A stretch of 34,296 nucleotides of DNA, from the IMG/VR virus record IMGVR_UViG_3300042560_001403, positions 1 to 34,296 of that record, one strand, 5' to 3'. The notes below the pieces were generated by a model. That model had not been told where the DNA came from and searched no databases. It worked only from the letters and a program-made list of their open reading frames with translations. This document shows positions 5,576-12,094 of this stretch, piece by piece (within the stretch, counting starts at the first letter, position 1; each line of letters starts with the position of its first letter). A program made the translations under genes and the position numbers. This stretch comes from a virus.

Positions 5576-5868
5576 AGATCCACACCATCAACGACATCAA
5601 TCACAGCAATCACATTCTGTTCGCAAACAGTCATACTGCCGAAGAAGTCAAGCACCGTCTTATCCGTCTTACCCTCAAGCGCGAGCTGTCCGAGGCCTTT
5701 TGTTGTACCCCAGCGGCGGATCACACTCGCATTGGTGTAGTTCACGCCGTCGCCGGTGTCACTTCCGACGAATACCCATCCATTAGTACAGATAACGATC
5801 TTGCGGTCGCCTGTAGCTGCTCCGACTGGTGTGTATTCCATGCCGTTGATAGTGATGTTTTCGCTCAT
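5572..5868 (-). CDS. Conserved-looking small protein upstream of Gly-rich array
   Basis: A 98-residue soluble protein with an excellent AAGGAG site before the ATG at 5868. The pattern 'GWVFVGSDTG', 'NASVIRRWGTTKGLGQLALEG' (split here) and a C-terminal hydrophobic strand 'VIAVIDVVD' matches, from memory, a widespread small phage and plasmid protein whose gene is often followed by a Gly-rich repeat ORF. The function is unknown. It is beta-rich with no catalytic motif I recognise. Its stop overlaps the first micro-ORF start (GTGA), so the two are probably co-translated. Confidence 0.65.
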   Translation of the reverse strand: MSENITINGMEYTPVGAATGDRKIVICTNGWVFVGSDTGDGVNYTNASVIRRWGTTKGLGQLALEGKTDKTVLDFFGSMTVCEQNVIAVIDVVDGVDL

Positions 5869-5900
5869 TGTTTTCTCCTTGTGGTATCGGTGTTGAAATT

Positions 5901-6152
5901 TTACGCGCCGCGCCTCGGAAATGGCACTAGCTCTCCAGGCACCGCATAAACCGGATTCGGCACATCAACGTTATGACACTCAACCGCGCGCCTACTCGCC
6001 CACGCTTTGATCGCTTCGACATCCTGCGGACTGAAACGAATAGTCCGCCCCAAACGATGATGCGGAATCTTCCGCTCCCGACACCAATGCTGAATAGTGC
6101 GCGAACTCATACCAAGCTCGTTCGCAAGATCATTGCAACTCAACCACTTCAT
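5901..6152 (-). CDS. xis: Excisionase-like HTH protein
   Basis: An 83-residue protein. The first 50 residues are a MerR/excisionase-type winged helix: 'LSCNDLANELGMSSRTIQHWCRERKIPHHRLGRTIRFSPQDV' (given in outline), with the helix-turn-helix at about residues 5-28 and the wing 'LGRTIRFSP'. This is the helix-turn-helix 17 architecture of phage and plasmid excisionases. The tail is Pro- and Val-rich. It lies upstream of integrase in the same operon, which fits a directionality factor; a plain transcription regulator is the alternative. Its start overlaps the preceding stop (ATGA). Confidence 0.7.
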   Translation of the reverse strand: MKWLSCNDLANELGMSSRTIQHWCRERKIPHHRLGRTIRFSPQDVEAIKAWASRRAVECHNVDVPNPVYAVPGELVPFPRRGA

Positions 6153-6349
6153 ACCGTCACACCCTTCTCCTCAGCATCAAGAATCAACAATCGAAGATCG
6201 GCCAACGCCGCATCCCGCCCCGCGCTATCGCTAGCAAACACATACGTGTACGCAGCCTCCAAAATGCCATCAATCAACTGCTCTCGGAATCTGTCCTCAA
6301 CGGCCAACTTGTTGCGGAAATACTCTTCCAGATTCGCGTCGCTGCTCAT
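6149..6349 (-). CDS. Hypothetical helical protein
   Basis: A 66-residue, acidic, all-helical-looking protein beginning MSSDANLEEYFRN. No family recognised. It is locked between the helicase loader (ATGA overlap at 6346-6349) and the excisionase-like gene (ATGA overlap). It may be a partner of the loader, by position only. Confidence 0.65.
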   Translation of the reverse strand: MSSDANLEEYFRNKLAVEDRFREQLIDGILEAAYTYVFASDSAGRDAALADLRLLILDAEEKGVTV

Positions 6350-7029
6350 GCGCTCTTACCTACCAACCGGCGATCTTTGCCATCCAAACGAACACTGATA
6401 CACATCTCAGCCAATCGCGACACCAACCGATCGCCAAGACGATCACGCAACTGCACACCAGTGAGATTCGTTGTCACAAACAACGGCAAACAATTCCGAT
6501 ACCGCTCATCCACAATGCGATACAGCTGCTCACTCACCCACTCAGTCGGGCGCTCAACCCCAAGATCATCAATCACCAACAGCTCACTTGGTACAAGCTC
6601 GATGCGTTCGCCGTCATACGACTTTCTGATGCGTTCCAACAAATCAGCAGCGGTGTAGAACTGAGCATCAGGAACGCGGTCACGCGTCGCATAGAACGCC
6701 CAGCGACGCCACCACGCCCATGCCTGAAAGGTTTTTCCCGTCCCGGTTGGACCCGTCAGGATCACACTCGCATCGGTCGGTAGATCTGACAGCTCTGCAA
6801 CTAGCTGATTGCTATACGCATGCTGATACCGCGGCCAAACACGCTTGCGGACATACCCGATAATCGCGTCGATTCGTTCCTGCCGCGCAGCAGCAGCCAG
6901 CCACATTTCCCCGCGGTGCTTCTGCTCGTCAGTTAGCAAAGCCAGCTGGCCCTCATCCAGATAACTACTCAACGGGAAGTGTGGTGATCCGCTGGGCAAC
7001 GGCTCTGACCATTTTTTCCAACTACTCAT
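6346..7029 (-). CDS. DnaC-like helicase loader ATPase
   Basis: A 227-residue AAA+ ATPase. Walker A is 'GPTGTGKT', Walker B is 'LLVIDDLG', the sensor-1 region is 'LFVTTNLTG', and the Arg-rich end is 'RLGDRLVSRLAEM'. This is the DnaC/IstB-type loader that brings the host replicative helicase to the phage origin. The ATG at 7029 is chosen because it overlaps the stop of the replication initiator gene through ATGAGTAG. A longer ORF from 7062 would overlap that gene by 41 bases. Together with the preceding gene it makes a two-protein initiation module, and no phage polymerase is visible. Confidence 0.88.
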   Translation of the reverse strand: MSSWKKWSEPLPSGSPHFPLSSYLDEGQLALLTDEQKHRGEMWLAAAARQERIDAIIGYVRKRVWPRYQHAYSNQLVAELSDLPTDASVILTGPTGTGKTFQAWAWWRRWAFYATRDRVPDAQFYTAADLLERIRKSYDGERIELVPSELLVIDDLGVERPTEWVSEQLYRIVDERYRNCLPLFVTTNLTGVQLRDRLGDRLVSRLAEMCISVRLDGKDRRLVGKSA

Positions 7030-7894
7030 TGCCGCCTCCCACGATGATGCTGTTTGTTGCAAAGAACGCGTCGTACTCGTCGTTCGTTGTTTTGCTCAGG
7101 TGCGGCTGCACGACTGCGCGCAGAGTTGTAGCCCGTCCTGGGTTTGTGTGCAGCGAAAGTCCGCGTTCGATTTCTTCCGTTGATGCCAACCTGTAGGCGA
7201 TTTCTAACTTTGGCTTGCCGTCATTTTCACCCCGCCAGAATGGGTCACGGCTGTAACCTGTTAGCGCCTGCTTGATTTGATCAACTGTCCATCCGTCTGC
7301 AATACGCGCTTTGATGCGTTGTCGTCGTTTAGGCGACAGCTTCGGCTTTGGGCCTTTTCCGGTGTATGTCAGTGAAACCCAGTGGTCAAATATCTCTGCA
7401 ATGTCGGCAGAGCCGGACGGCTTCTCCGACAAGATAACGTTAGTTATCTCTTGTTTATTGGTTGAAGTTGAAGTTGAAGTTATGGGGGCAACCATTTCGT
7501 GCCCTTCGCTGCCCCTAGGGCAGACCACGCCGTTTTGCAGGATGTTTTCCGGCGGAGTTGGAGATTTCCTCAACCCGCGCTTTCGGAGAAAGTCCGCTGA
7601 TTGATGCTTGTCGTGTCCAATAACGTGCAGATATTTGCGGCCATCGTGCTCCCAAACGGCCAACAATCCAAGCTGATGCAGCTCGTCTACAGCATGCTGA
7701 ACCTTGTTTTCGGTCACGCCCGCAACGCCTGGCGCTGCTTCTTGCCACACGTCCCACGGATCCGCGCTCATGGTGCCGTAGTTGTCCGACGCCATATAGA
7801 TGCGCCAGTACATACGCTCGCCCATGCACGATGCTTTTGCGAGCTTGCGGCTGCGGATCGCTCCCGTAGTCAAAATCTTGCGACGCGCGTTCAT
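7022..7894 (-). CDS. Replication initiator, winged-helix DnaD-like
   Basis: A 290-residue protein starting MNARRKILTTGAIRSRKLA. The N-terminal about 110 residues form the winged-helix replisome-organiser domain ('MYWRIYMASDNYG', 'PWDVWQEAAPGVAGVTENKV', 'LGLLAVWEHDGRKYL', shown in outline). A variable Ser/Thr linker follows. A C-terminal segment ('KRRQRIKARIADGW', 'IKQALTGYSRDPFWRG') is typical of phage initiators that recruit the loader. The start is set by the ATGA overlap with the preceding gene. In such phages the origin often lies within the linker-coding part; I see no clear iterons there. Confidence 0.78.
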   Translation of the reverse strand: MNARRKILTTGAIRSRKLAKASCMGERMYWRIYMASDNYGTMSADPWDVWQEAAPGVAGVTENKVQHAVDELHQLGLLAVWEHDGRKYLHVIGHDKHQSADFLRKRGLRKSPTPPENILQNGVVCPRGSEGHEMVAPITSTSTSTNKQEITNVILSEKPSGSADIAEIFDHWVSLTYTGKGPKPKLSPKRRQRIKARIADGWTVDQIKQALTGYSRDPFWRGENDGKPKLEIAYRLASTEEIERGLSLHTNPGRATTLRAVVQPHLSKTTNDEYDAFFATNSIIVGGGNE

Positions 7895-8439
7895 CGCAGG
7901 TACCCAGCTTCGCGTCCACGGTAAATTGCACCAATCACGTACTTGTGAGATGGCACAGCATGCCTTGTTGCAGCTTTTACTCCGTAGGCAATCTCGTCGC
8001 CAGTTGTATCGAACGGGGCAGATACCAGATACGAAAGTTCTTGGCGATATTTTCGCGCACTCATGCATGAAACTTCCTTCCATGCACGCAATAGAATCGT
8101 GTTTTCGCCAAACATTTTTTCTATGTCGCGAGCACGAACCTTCGGAAGCGCATTTTCGCTACTTGGATCGTTCCATGTCGGAAATTCCCGCACGAGAACT
8201 TTTGCAGCTGAAATAACATCATCAAGGCTGCCGGTTCGCTCAAACCACTCGCCGTGTACACGATAACGCTCAAACCTTTTGTGCAATCGGCGTTCATCTT
8301 CGGCAACGCCTGGAACAAACGCCTCGAGCGTAAGTTGCGCTGCGCTTGCAGTCTGCAGCCTTTTCAACCGCGAGAATGGATTTTCAGCCACTCCAATCTT
8401 GACATGCTCTCCATTAGATATGAAATACACCCATGACAT
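7891..8439 (-). CDS. T5orf172/GIY-YIG-like domain protein
   Basis: A 182-residue protein. The N-terminal about 85 residues are a T5orf172/Mug113-type domain related to GIY-YIG nucleases: 'SWVYFISNGEHVKIGVAENPF' (outline), 'RLKRLQTAS', 'ERRLHKRFERYRVHGEWFE'. The C-terminal half is unassigned and contains 'RDIEKMFGEN' and 'SAPFDTTGDEIAYG'. The ATG at 8439 has AAAGGGGAG seven bases upstream, so the long upstream ORF extension is spurious. It sits between RusA and the replication initiator. DNA binding or cleavage is expected from the family; the in vivo role is unknown. Confidence 0.78.
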   Translation of the reverse strand: MSWVYFISNGEHVKIGVAENPFSRLKRLQTASAAQLTLEAFVPGVAEDERRLHKRFERYRVHGEWFERTGSLDDVISAAKVLVREFPTWNDPSSENALPKVRARDIEKMFGENTILLRAWKEVSCMSARKYRQELSYLVSAPFDTTGDEIAYGVKAATRHAVPSHKYVIGAIYRGREAGYLR

Positions 8440-8470
8440 GCGACTCCCCTTTCCGCATTTTTTTGCTGTG

Positions 8471-8953
8471 TTATTTGATTGCGTCCCCACCCAATCCGGC
8501 CAGCCGCGAAACGGCCACCGAAACCCTGTGTGCGCCTTCCGTCCACTCCTTTGATGCGTAGACGCGCGCGATCTGCGAGTCGTCGCGGATCCAGCCCGCG
8601 TCCGTGATCGCGTCGTAGATACTGCGCTGCAGCTTGTCGATGTCGCCGATGCCACGCGATAACACCCACACGGGAGCGTCGTCGCGCAGCACGAGGCCCG
8701 ACTTGCGCTGGTAGTAGTGCGACTTCGGCCTGGCGAATGCGAACACCACATTCACTGCCACTGGACCTTCGATCGGTTGCTTTGGTTTGTTGGCTGCTTC
8801 CTGCGCACAGAGCTTCACGAGGTCTCGCCAGTCGCGGTGCCCTGTGCTGGATTCGCGCATCTGGGCACGGCCCGTGTATTTGTTCACGAACGCTGTTTTT
8901 GAGCCTTGCGGCCGCGCACGGCCGTACACGGTGAGCTCGTACACACTACTCAT
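8471..8953 (-). CDS. rusA: RusA-like Holliday junction resolvase
   Basis: A 160-residue protein of the usual RusA length. It has an N-terminal 'YGRARPQGSKTAF' strand and the active-site block 'GDIDKLQRSIYDAI' followed by 'AGWIRDDSQIA', giving the expected conserved Asp residues that bind magnesium and a Lys near the dyad. It cuts four-way junctions during phage recombination or before packaging. It lies next to a Rad52-type annealing gene, which makes a coherent recombination module. The start ATGA overlaps the stop of the repeat-protein gene. Confidence 0.9.
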   Translation of the reverse strand: MSSVYELTVYGRARPQGSKTAFVNKYTGRAQMRESSTGHRDWRDLVKLCAQEAANKPKQPIEGPVAVNVVFAFARPKSHYYQRKSGLVLRDDAPVWVLSRGIGDIDKLQRSIYDAITDAGWIRDDSQIARVYASKEWTEGAHRVSVAVSRLAGLGGDAIK

Positions 8954-9651
8954 GCGCTCACCTCGCGGTACGCACGCCGCTGGATATGTGTACCATCCGG
9001 AGAGCTCACTTGCCCGTCGAAGTTGTGAGTGAACACAACACTGGGCTTGTACGCGGTTATGGTACTTAACCCGCGAGCGTGTACCGTGACCTCATTACCG
9101 GAGGTGACGTGGCATCCCCCATACGCATACACGACGCATTGATCAAACGCGTGCACTTTTGTCTCTGAGTACGCGCGGATGGTGCATTCACCTCGAGCGG
9201 TGACTGTTGCGTGTTGGCGCGCATCGATACGCACTTCGCCTTTGGCGCGAACGCTCGTGTGCCCGTTTGCTATTACTCGAGCTCGGAGTTCGGCGTGTAC
9301 TGATGCTAGGTGGTGTGCGGTGACGATTGAATCACCGGATGCCTCCACGAAGGAACTATTTTGCGCCCACACCTGTGCGTTACTTGACGCGTGGATTGTG
9401 GCAACATCGGCGGCGTGTACCCACGAGTCGCGCGCCGCAAATACTGTGGTGGTGTCTGTCGCGTACACGCGAGTGTTTGGACAGGCCCATACCGTTGCCT
9501 TTTCAGCAGCGGTGACGGTCATTCCTTTCGCTAGGTTGAAATCGGCCATACCGCTGCAAATAATCGTCGCGCCACTCGCGACAGCTTGCGGGTAGCGCTC
9601 GGTGAGCTCGTCGTTGGAGTACACCCGAATTATTGGTACTTGCTCCCCCAT
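8950..9651 (-). CDS. Octapeptide-repeat beta-solenoid protein
   Basis: A 233-residue protein. After a 44-residue N-terminus come 19 uninterrupted eight-residue repeats of the form x-V-x-A-x-x-x-x (for example TVWACPNT, RVYATDTT, TVFAARDS), followed by a 36-residue tail. The Val/Ile at position 2 and the Ala at position 4 are almost invariant. That pattern suits a beta-helix in which two repeats make one coil. The ATG at 9651 has AGGGG at seven-base spacing; an ATG at 9657 is too close to it. It sits among early recombination genes, so it is not obviously a virion protein. Function unknown. Confidence 0.8.
   Translation of the reverse strand: MGEQVPIIRVYSNDELTERYPQAVASGATIICSGMADFNLAKGMTVTAAEKATVWACPNTRVYATDTTTVFAARDSWVHAADVATIHASSNAQVWAQNSSFVEASGDSIVTAHHLASVHAELRARVIANGHTSVRAKGEVRIDARQHATVTARGECTIRAYSETKVHAFDQCVVYAYGGCHVTSGNEVTVHARGLSTITAYKPSVVFTHNFDGQVSSPDGTHIQRRAYREVSA
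9064..9519 (-). repeat. Nineteen octapeptide-coding repeats
   Basis: Nineteen consecutive 24-base units code for the x-V-x-A repeats. The DNA is well diverged between units even where the amino-acid pattern is kept, which argues for selection on the fold rather than recent expansion. A partial twentieth unit follows. Confidence 0.8.
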
Positions 9652-9664
9652 AACCATTCCCCTT

Positions 9665-9865
9665 CTATTCCTCGTCGTGCTCGTCGCGTACTGCCGGTAG
9701 CACCCCGAATCGTGCCGCTTCGATGTCTGCGCACTCGATGCAGAACTCGGCAGTGATTGTCAGTGGTCGCCCGGTGTGGTCGTTGGTGTGCAGCTGGAAT
9801 TCGGCACCTGGTTTACCGGTGTAGAACGCGGCGCACTGACCGTTGCAAATGAAGCCACGCGTCAT
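9665..9865 (-). CDS. Hypothetical Cys-containing protein
   Basis: A 66-residue protein with four Cys: 'GFICNGQCAAFY' near the start and 'FCIECADI' in the middle, a spacing compatible with a small zinc site. The C-terminus is acidic (DEHDEE). The start ATGA overlaps the end of the annealing-protein gene, which suggests co-translation with it. No family recognised. Confidence 0.65.
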   Translation of the reverse strand: MTRGFICNGQCAAFYTGKPGAEFQLHTNDHTGRPLTITAEFCIECADIEAARFGVLPAVRDEHDEE

Positions 9866-10515
9866 GCTGCACCCCCGCGTTTCACCGACCGTCCTTGTGA
9901 AAGCGCATCCGACACTGGGAGCGTTTCGTGCACTGGGTCGGCGCTGCGCTCATCGTCAGCGATGTCGCCGTAGTCTGTGGGCTCGCCGAATCGTTCTGCG
10001 AACTTTGGGTGATTTACCACGGTGGCGTACTGCTTCCGTAGCTGTTTCACACCTTCGGGTTTGAGCCCTCCTACCGTTCCGTCGGATTTCGCCCAGTACC
10101 CTTTCGCGTCCACTTTGAATACCGGCATTGCGTACAGATATGCACCTACGCCGAACTCCACCCCGGCGCGTTTGATTGCATCACTGGTTGCGCTTTTGAC
10201 ACTTGCGGCGCTGGGCTTGCTGGATGCGATCTGTCCCATGCCACTTCGGGTAACACCTTTTACGGTGAGGTGGCACCATGTTGGTGCGTGCAGGTTATGT
10301 CCGACTGGATCGCTGTGGTTGGCTGCAAGAAACTCGAAGCGAGCTGTCCACGCAGGGTCAATCTCTGTAATGCGTTCTGCGGTTAGGCGCGCATCAAGGT
10401 ACACGAGGCAGCGCACGTTCCCAGCTGCGTCTGGTTTTTTTTGGTCGGCTCGCCACTTCACAGCTTCCGGGGTGAACGGTCGGCGTAGGTGTCGCACATC
10501 ATCAGTGTTCAGCAT
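9862..10515 (-). CDS. Rad52-family single-strand annealing protein
   Basis: A 217-residue protein. The diagnostic block is 'SATSDAIKRAGVEFGVGAYLYAM', given here in outline; it matches the Rad52/22 family motif of phage annealing proteins (S-D-A-x-K-R-A-x-x-x-F-G-x-G-x-Y-L-Y). The N-terminal 'LRRPFTPEAVKWR' and 'RCLVYLDARLTAERI' fit the same beta-sheet domain. The C-terminal about 50 residues are variable. It anneals complementary single strands during phage recombination. No exonuclease partner is visible next to it. The first gene pair of the module overlaps by seven bases upstream. Confidence 0.85.
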   Translation of the reverse strand: MLNTDDVRHLRRPFTPEAVKWRADQKKPDAAGNVRCLVYLDARLTAERITEIDPAWTARFEFLAANHSDPVGHNLHAPTWCHLTVKGVTRSGMGQIASSKPSAASVKSATSDAIKRAGVEFGVGAYLYAMPVFKVDAKGYWAKSDGTVGGLKPEGVKQLRKQYATVVNHPKFAERFGEPTDYGDIADDERSADPVHETLPVSDALSQGRSVKRGGAA

Positions 10516-10715
10516 GATGCCGCTCCTTGTACTTCGATCACGTTCCGCGCTGTTTCGATCGTTGCAAGTGCTTCTGCGAGTGCGTCGATCGCGGTTTCTA
10601 ACTCGACTGCGATTTTGCCGAAGTGGTGTGTTTCGAAGCGGTGTGCGGCAACAATCATGTCGATGTGTGCACGCTTAAGAATTGATTGGTGCCAGGACAG
10701 GTCAGCGAGCTGCAT
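10509..10715 (-). CDS. Hypothetical helical protein
   Basis: A 68-residue protein, MQLADLSWHQ..., mostly helical with an Ala-rich heptad-like C-terminal half ('LETAIDALAEALATIETA'). It has a likely coiled coil. It overlaps the annealing-protein start by seven bases and the preceding gene by 14. No family recognised. Confidence 0.6.
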   Translation of the reverse strand: MQLADLSWHQSILKRAHIDMIVAAHRFETHHFGKIAVELETAIDALAEALATIETARNVIEVQGAASC

Positions 10716-10983
10716 GAACAGCCTCCAATGGTAGGTCGTAGTCGGCGGCGATTGCGATCGCGTCGATGTCGTAATAGGGGTAGAGGCGGCCACACGCGGA
10801 TGGGGGATGTGCAGTTGTTGCACGTTCCATCGATGTCATCATCAGCAACGATGGGTTTGTATTTGGAAGGGTGCGTGTGGCCGCCTCCCTCGGGTTGCTA
10901 GTGGGCTTCCCGAAGCCTTTAAGGTTGTTGCGTGCTGCTGCGCGTCGCGCCATTTCGCGGTACTGTTCGTGGGTGAGGGTCAT
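10702..10983 (-). CDS. Hypothetical protein, possible DNA-associated
   Basis: A 93-residue protein starting MTLTHEQYREMARRAAARN. Its N-terminus is basic. The C-terminus 'DIDAIAIAADYDLPLEAVHAA' resembles the helical DUF433/antitoxin-like or VapB-like recognition pattern 'W.iDpdaiA..f.i..e.v', but this is weak. The start ATGA overlaps the small membrane-protein gene. No firm function. Confidence 0.55.
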   Translation of the reverse strand: MTLTHEQYREMARRAAARNNLKGFGKPTSNPREAATRTLPNTNPSLLMMTSMERATTAHPPSACGRLYPYYDIDAIAIAADYDLPLEAVHAAR

Positions 10984-11090
10984 TGGTTGCCCTCTTCCAT
11001 GTCGCGACGCTTGATGTAGTGGTGATGCGACCACGCTCCGATTGCAACACCAATCAGGTAGGGGCCCCAGATGTAAATCGATACGCTCAT
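10980..11090 (-). CDS. Small single-span membrane protein
   Basis: A 36-residue ORF below usual cut-offs. Residues about 4-21 (SIYIWGPYLIGVAIGAW) form one membrane span, followed by a His/Arg/Lys-rich tail that should stay in the cytoplasm. Both ends are ATGA overlaps, with 11087-11090 upstream and 10980-10983 downstream, which is strong support that it is a real gene. Its early-operon position makes a lysis role unlikely; membrane anchoring or superinfection exclusion are possibilities only. Confidence 0.65.
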   Translation of the reverse strand: MSVSIYIWGPYLIGVAIGAWSHHHYIKRRDMEEGNQ

Positions 11091-11335
11091 CGTGCGCCCT
11101 CGCTCGTGTTGAGGAGGTGGTGGCGTTCGACAGCGGCGGCCATGATGCTTAGGCGTTGCGCGGTTGCTGATGCTTGTTGGCGTAGGTCGCGTGTGGTGGT
11201 CGCGTGGAGTTTGGTGAGTGCGTGGTCAAAGATGGTGATGCACTCGCGGAGCTCGCGGATCGCGGTGGTGAAATCGTGTGTGGTGCACGTACAGGTTTCT
11301 GGGTACGCTGACGCGCGGGGTGTGGTGGGTGGCAT
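11087..11335 (-). CDS. Hypothetical protein
   Basis: An 82-residue protein. After a Thr/Pro-rich start with a Cys pair (CTCTTHD) it is helical: 'AIRELRECITIFDHALTKL' and 'QASATAQRLSIMAAAVERH'. A coiled-coil bundle is likely. It is the second gene of the early operon after the Cro-like regulator. No family recognised. Confidence 0.55.
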   Translation of the reverse strand: MPPTTPRASAYPETCTCTTHDFTTAIRELRECITIFDHALTKLHATTTRDLRQQASATAQRLSIMAAAVERHHLLNTSEGAR

Positions 11336-11359
11336 AGGATGGTTTCCCCCGGGTTCGTG

Positions 11360-11599
11360 TTAGGCGGTCTGGGTGGCGGGTCGCTTCGGGTTGGTAGCTG
11401 GGAGCGGCCCGTTGTTGTTAATCGTGATGGTGAGAAGTCCGGCGTCGATGTAGCGTTGTATGACTCCGCCGCGGGGTGTCATCAGCCCTTCTTCCCACCG
11501 GTACACATTGACTTCTGATAGGTCAAGCAGTGCGGCAATTTCTCGCCGCTTCAGCCCCCTGCTGATTCTTGCGTGTTTAAGTGATTCGGAGATGTTCAC
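11360..11599 (-). CDS. Cro-like HTH regulator
   Basis: A 79-residue XRE-type helix-turn-helix protein. The helix-turn-helix runs through 'ARISRGLKRREIAALLDLSEVNVYRWEEG' (outline, residues about 10-38), with the typical 'R.eiA..l..s...v.rWE.G' pattern. The start is the GTG at 11599, with AAGGAG seven bases upstream; the longer ORF from 11638 would run through the promoter. It is the first gene of the leftward early operon and faces the repressor gene, the Cro position of a lambda-like switch. Confidence 0.82.
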   Translation of the reverse strand: MNISESLKHARISRGLKRREIAALLDLSEVNVYRWEEGLMTPRGGVIQRYIDAGLLTITINNNGPLPATNPKRPATQTA

Positions 11600-11646
11600 T
11601 ACTGCTCCTTGTGGATCTGACAGGAGAAGAATACACAAATCGCAGT

Positions 11647-11659
11647 ACGTTTGAAACGT
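11647..11659. promoter_or_regulatory. Candidate operator, 13-base palindrome
   Basis: ACGTTT-G-AAACGT, perfect. It covers the proposed -35 of the early - strand promoter, where repressor binding would block early transcription. Confidence 0.5.
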
Positions 11660-11692
11660 TTTAAGTAACTTTTGTTTGCAATGATATTTCCA

Positions 11693-11712
11693 ATGCTGCT
11701 ATTTCGCAGCAT
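11693..11712. promoter_or_regulatory. Candidate operator, 7-6-7 inverted repeat
   Basis: ATGCTGC, six bases, GCAGCAT: perfect seven-base arms. It lies between and over the proposed -35 and -10 of the + strand repressor promoter, a position suited to autoregulation. Confidence 0.5.
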
Positions 11713-11733
11713 AATTCCGCATTGCAGCGTACT

Positions 11734-11745
11734 TCAGTAAACTGA
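11734..11745. promoter_or_regulatory. Inverted repeat near repressor start
   Basis: TCAGT-AA-ACTGA, perfect five-base arms, ending five bases before the GTG of the repressor gene. It could be a third operator or an mRNA hairpin at the ribosome binding site. It is weak alone. Confidence 0.3.
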
Positions 11746-11750
11746 GAGGT

Positions 11751-12083
11751 GTGAAAAACAATGTCGACACGTCGGAGATCGTGCGCGCTGTTCTTAGGGA
11801 TCAGCGCATGACACACAAGGAGCTCGCTGAATACGCGGGTGTAACGTCCACGCAGATCGGACGGTGGACGCGTCCTGAGTCTATGCCGAGGCCGCGAAAA
11901 CTCGCTGCCACATTGGAGCGGCTTGGTTTGAACCCTGTTGACTACGGTTTGCGGCCGTCGTCCACGATCCCGCCACAACCCTCAAGGACCGCGAGTAGCG
12001 GTGATGAGATGCTGGCAGCGTTGTATGAAATAAACGCAAAGCTGGATCGCGTTCTACGCGCTTTGCAACACCCACCACGCTGA
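11751..12083 (+). CDS. HTH repressor-like protein
   Basis: A 110-residue protein and the only confident + strand gene in the window. The N-terminal helix-turn-helix is clear: 'RMTHKELAEYAGVTSTQIGRWTRPESMPRP' (outline, residues about 19-48). A short Pro/Ser linker leads to a C-terminal helix, 'EMLAALYEINAKLDRVLRAL', likely a dimerising coiled coil. There is no LexA-type Ser-Lys peptidase domain, so induction must work differently from lambda CI. The GTG start follows GAGAGG closely. Divergent orientation to the Cro-like gene and the operators between them make a lysogeny repressor the natural call. Confidence 0.75.
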   Translation: MKNNVDTSEIVRAVLRDQRMTHKELAEYAGVTSTQIGRWTRPESMPRPRKLAATLERLGLNPVDYGLRPSSTIPPQPSRTASSGDEMLAALYEINAKLDRVLRALQHPPR

Positions 12084-12094
12084 CAAGCTACTTT

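Larger units (their letters stand above)
11600..11750. promoter_or_regulatory. Divergent promoter and operator region
   Basis: The 151 bases between the two regulator genes. For the + strand, -35 TTTCCA (11687-11692), a 17-base spacer and -10 CATAAT (11710-11715) make a plausible repressor promoter. For the - strand, a -10 TATTCT (11628-11633) with a weak -35 (11651-11656) 17 bases away could drive the early operon. Three inverted repeats overlap these elements. The promoter calls are by eye only. Confidence 0.6.
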
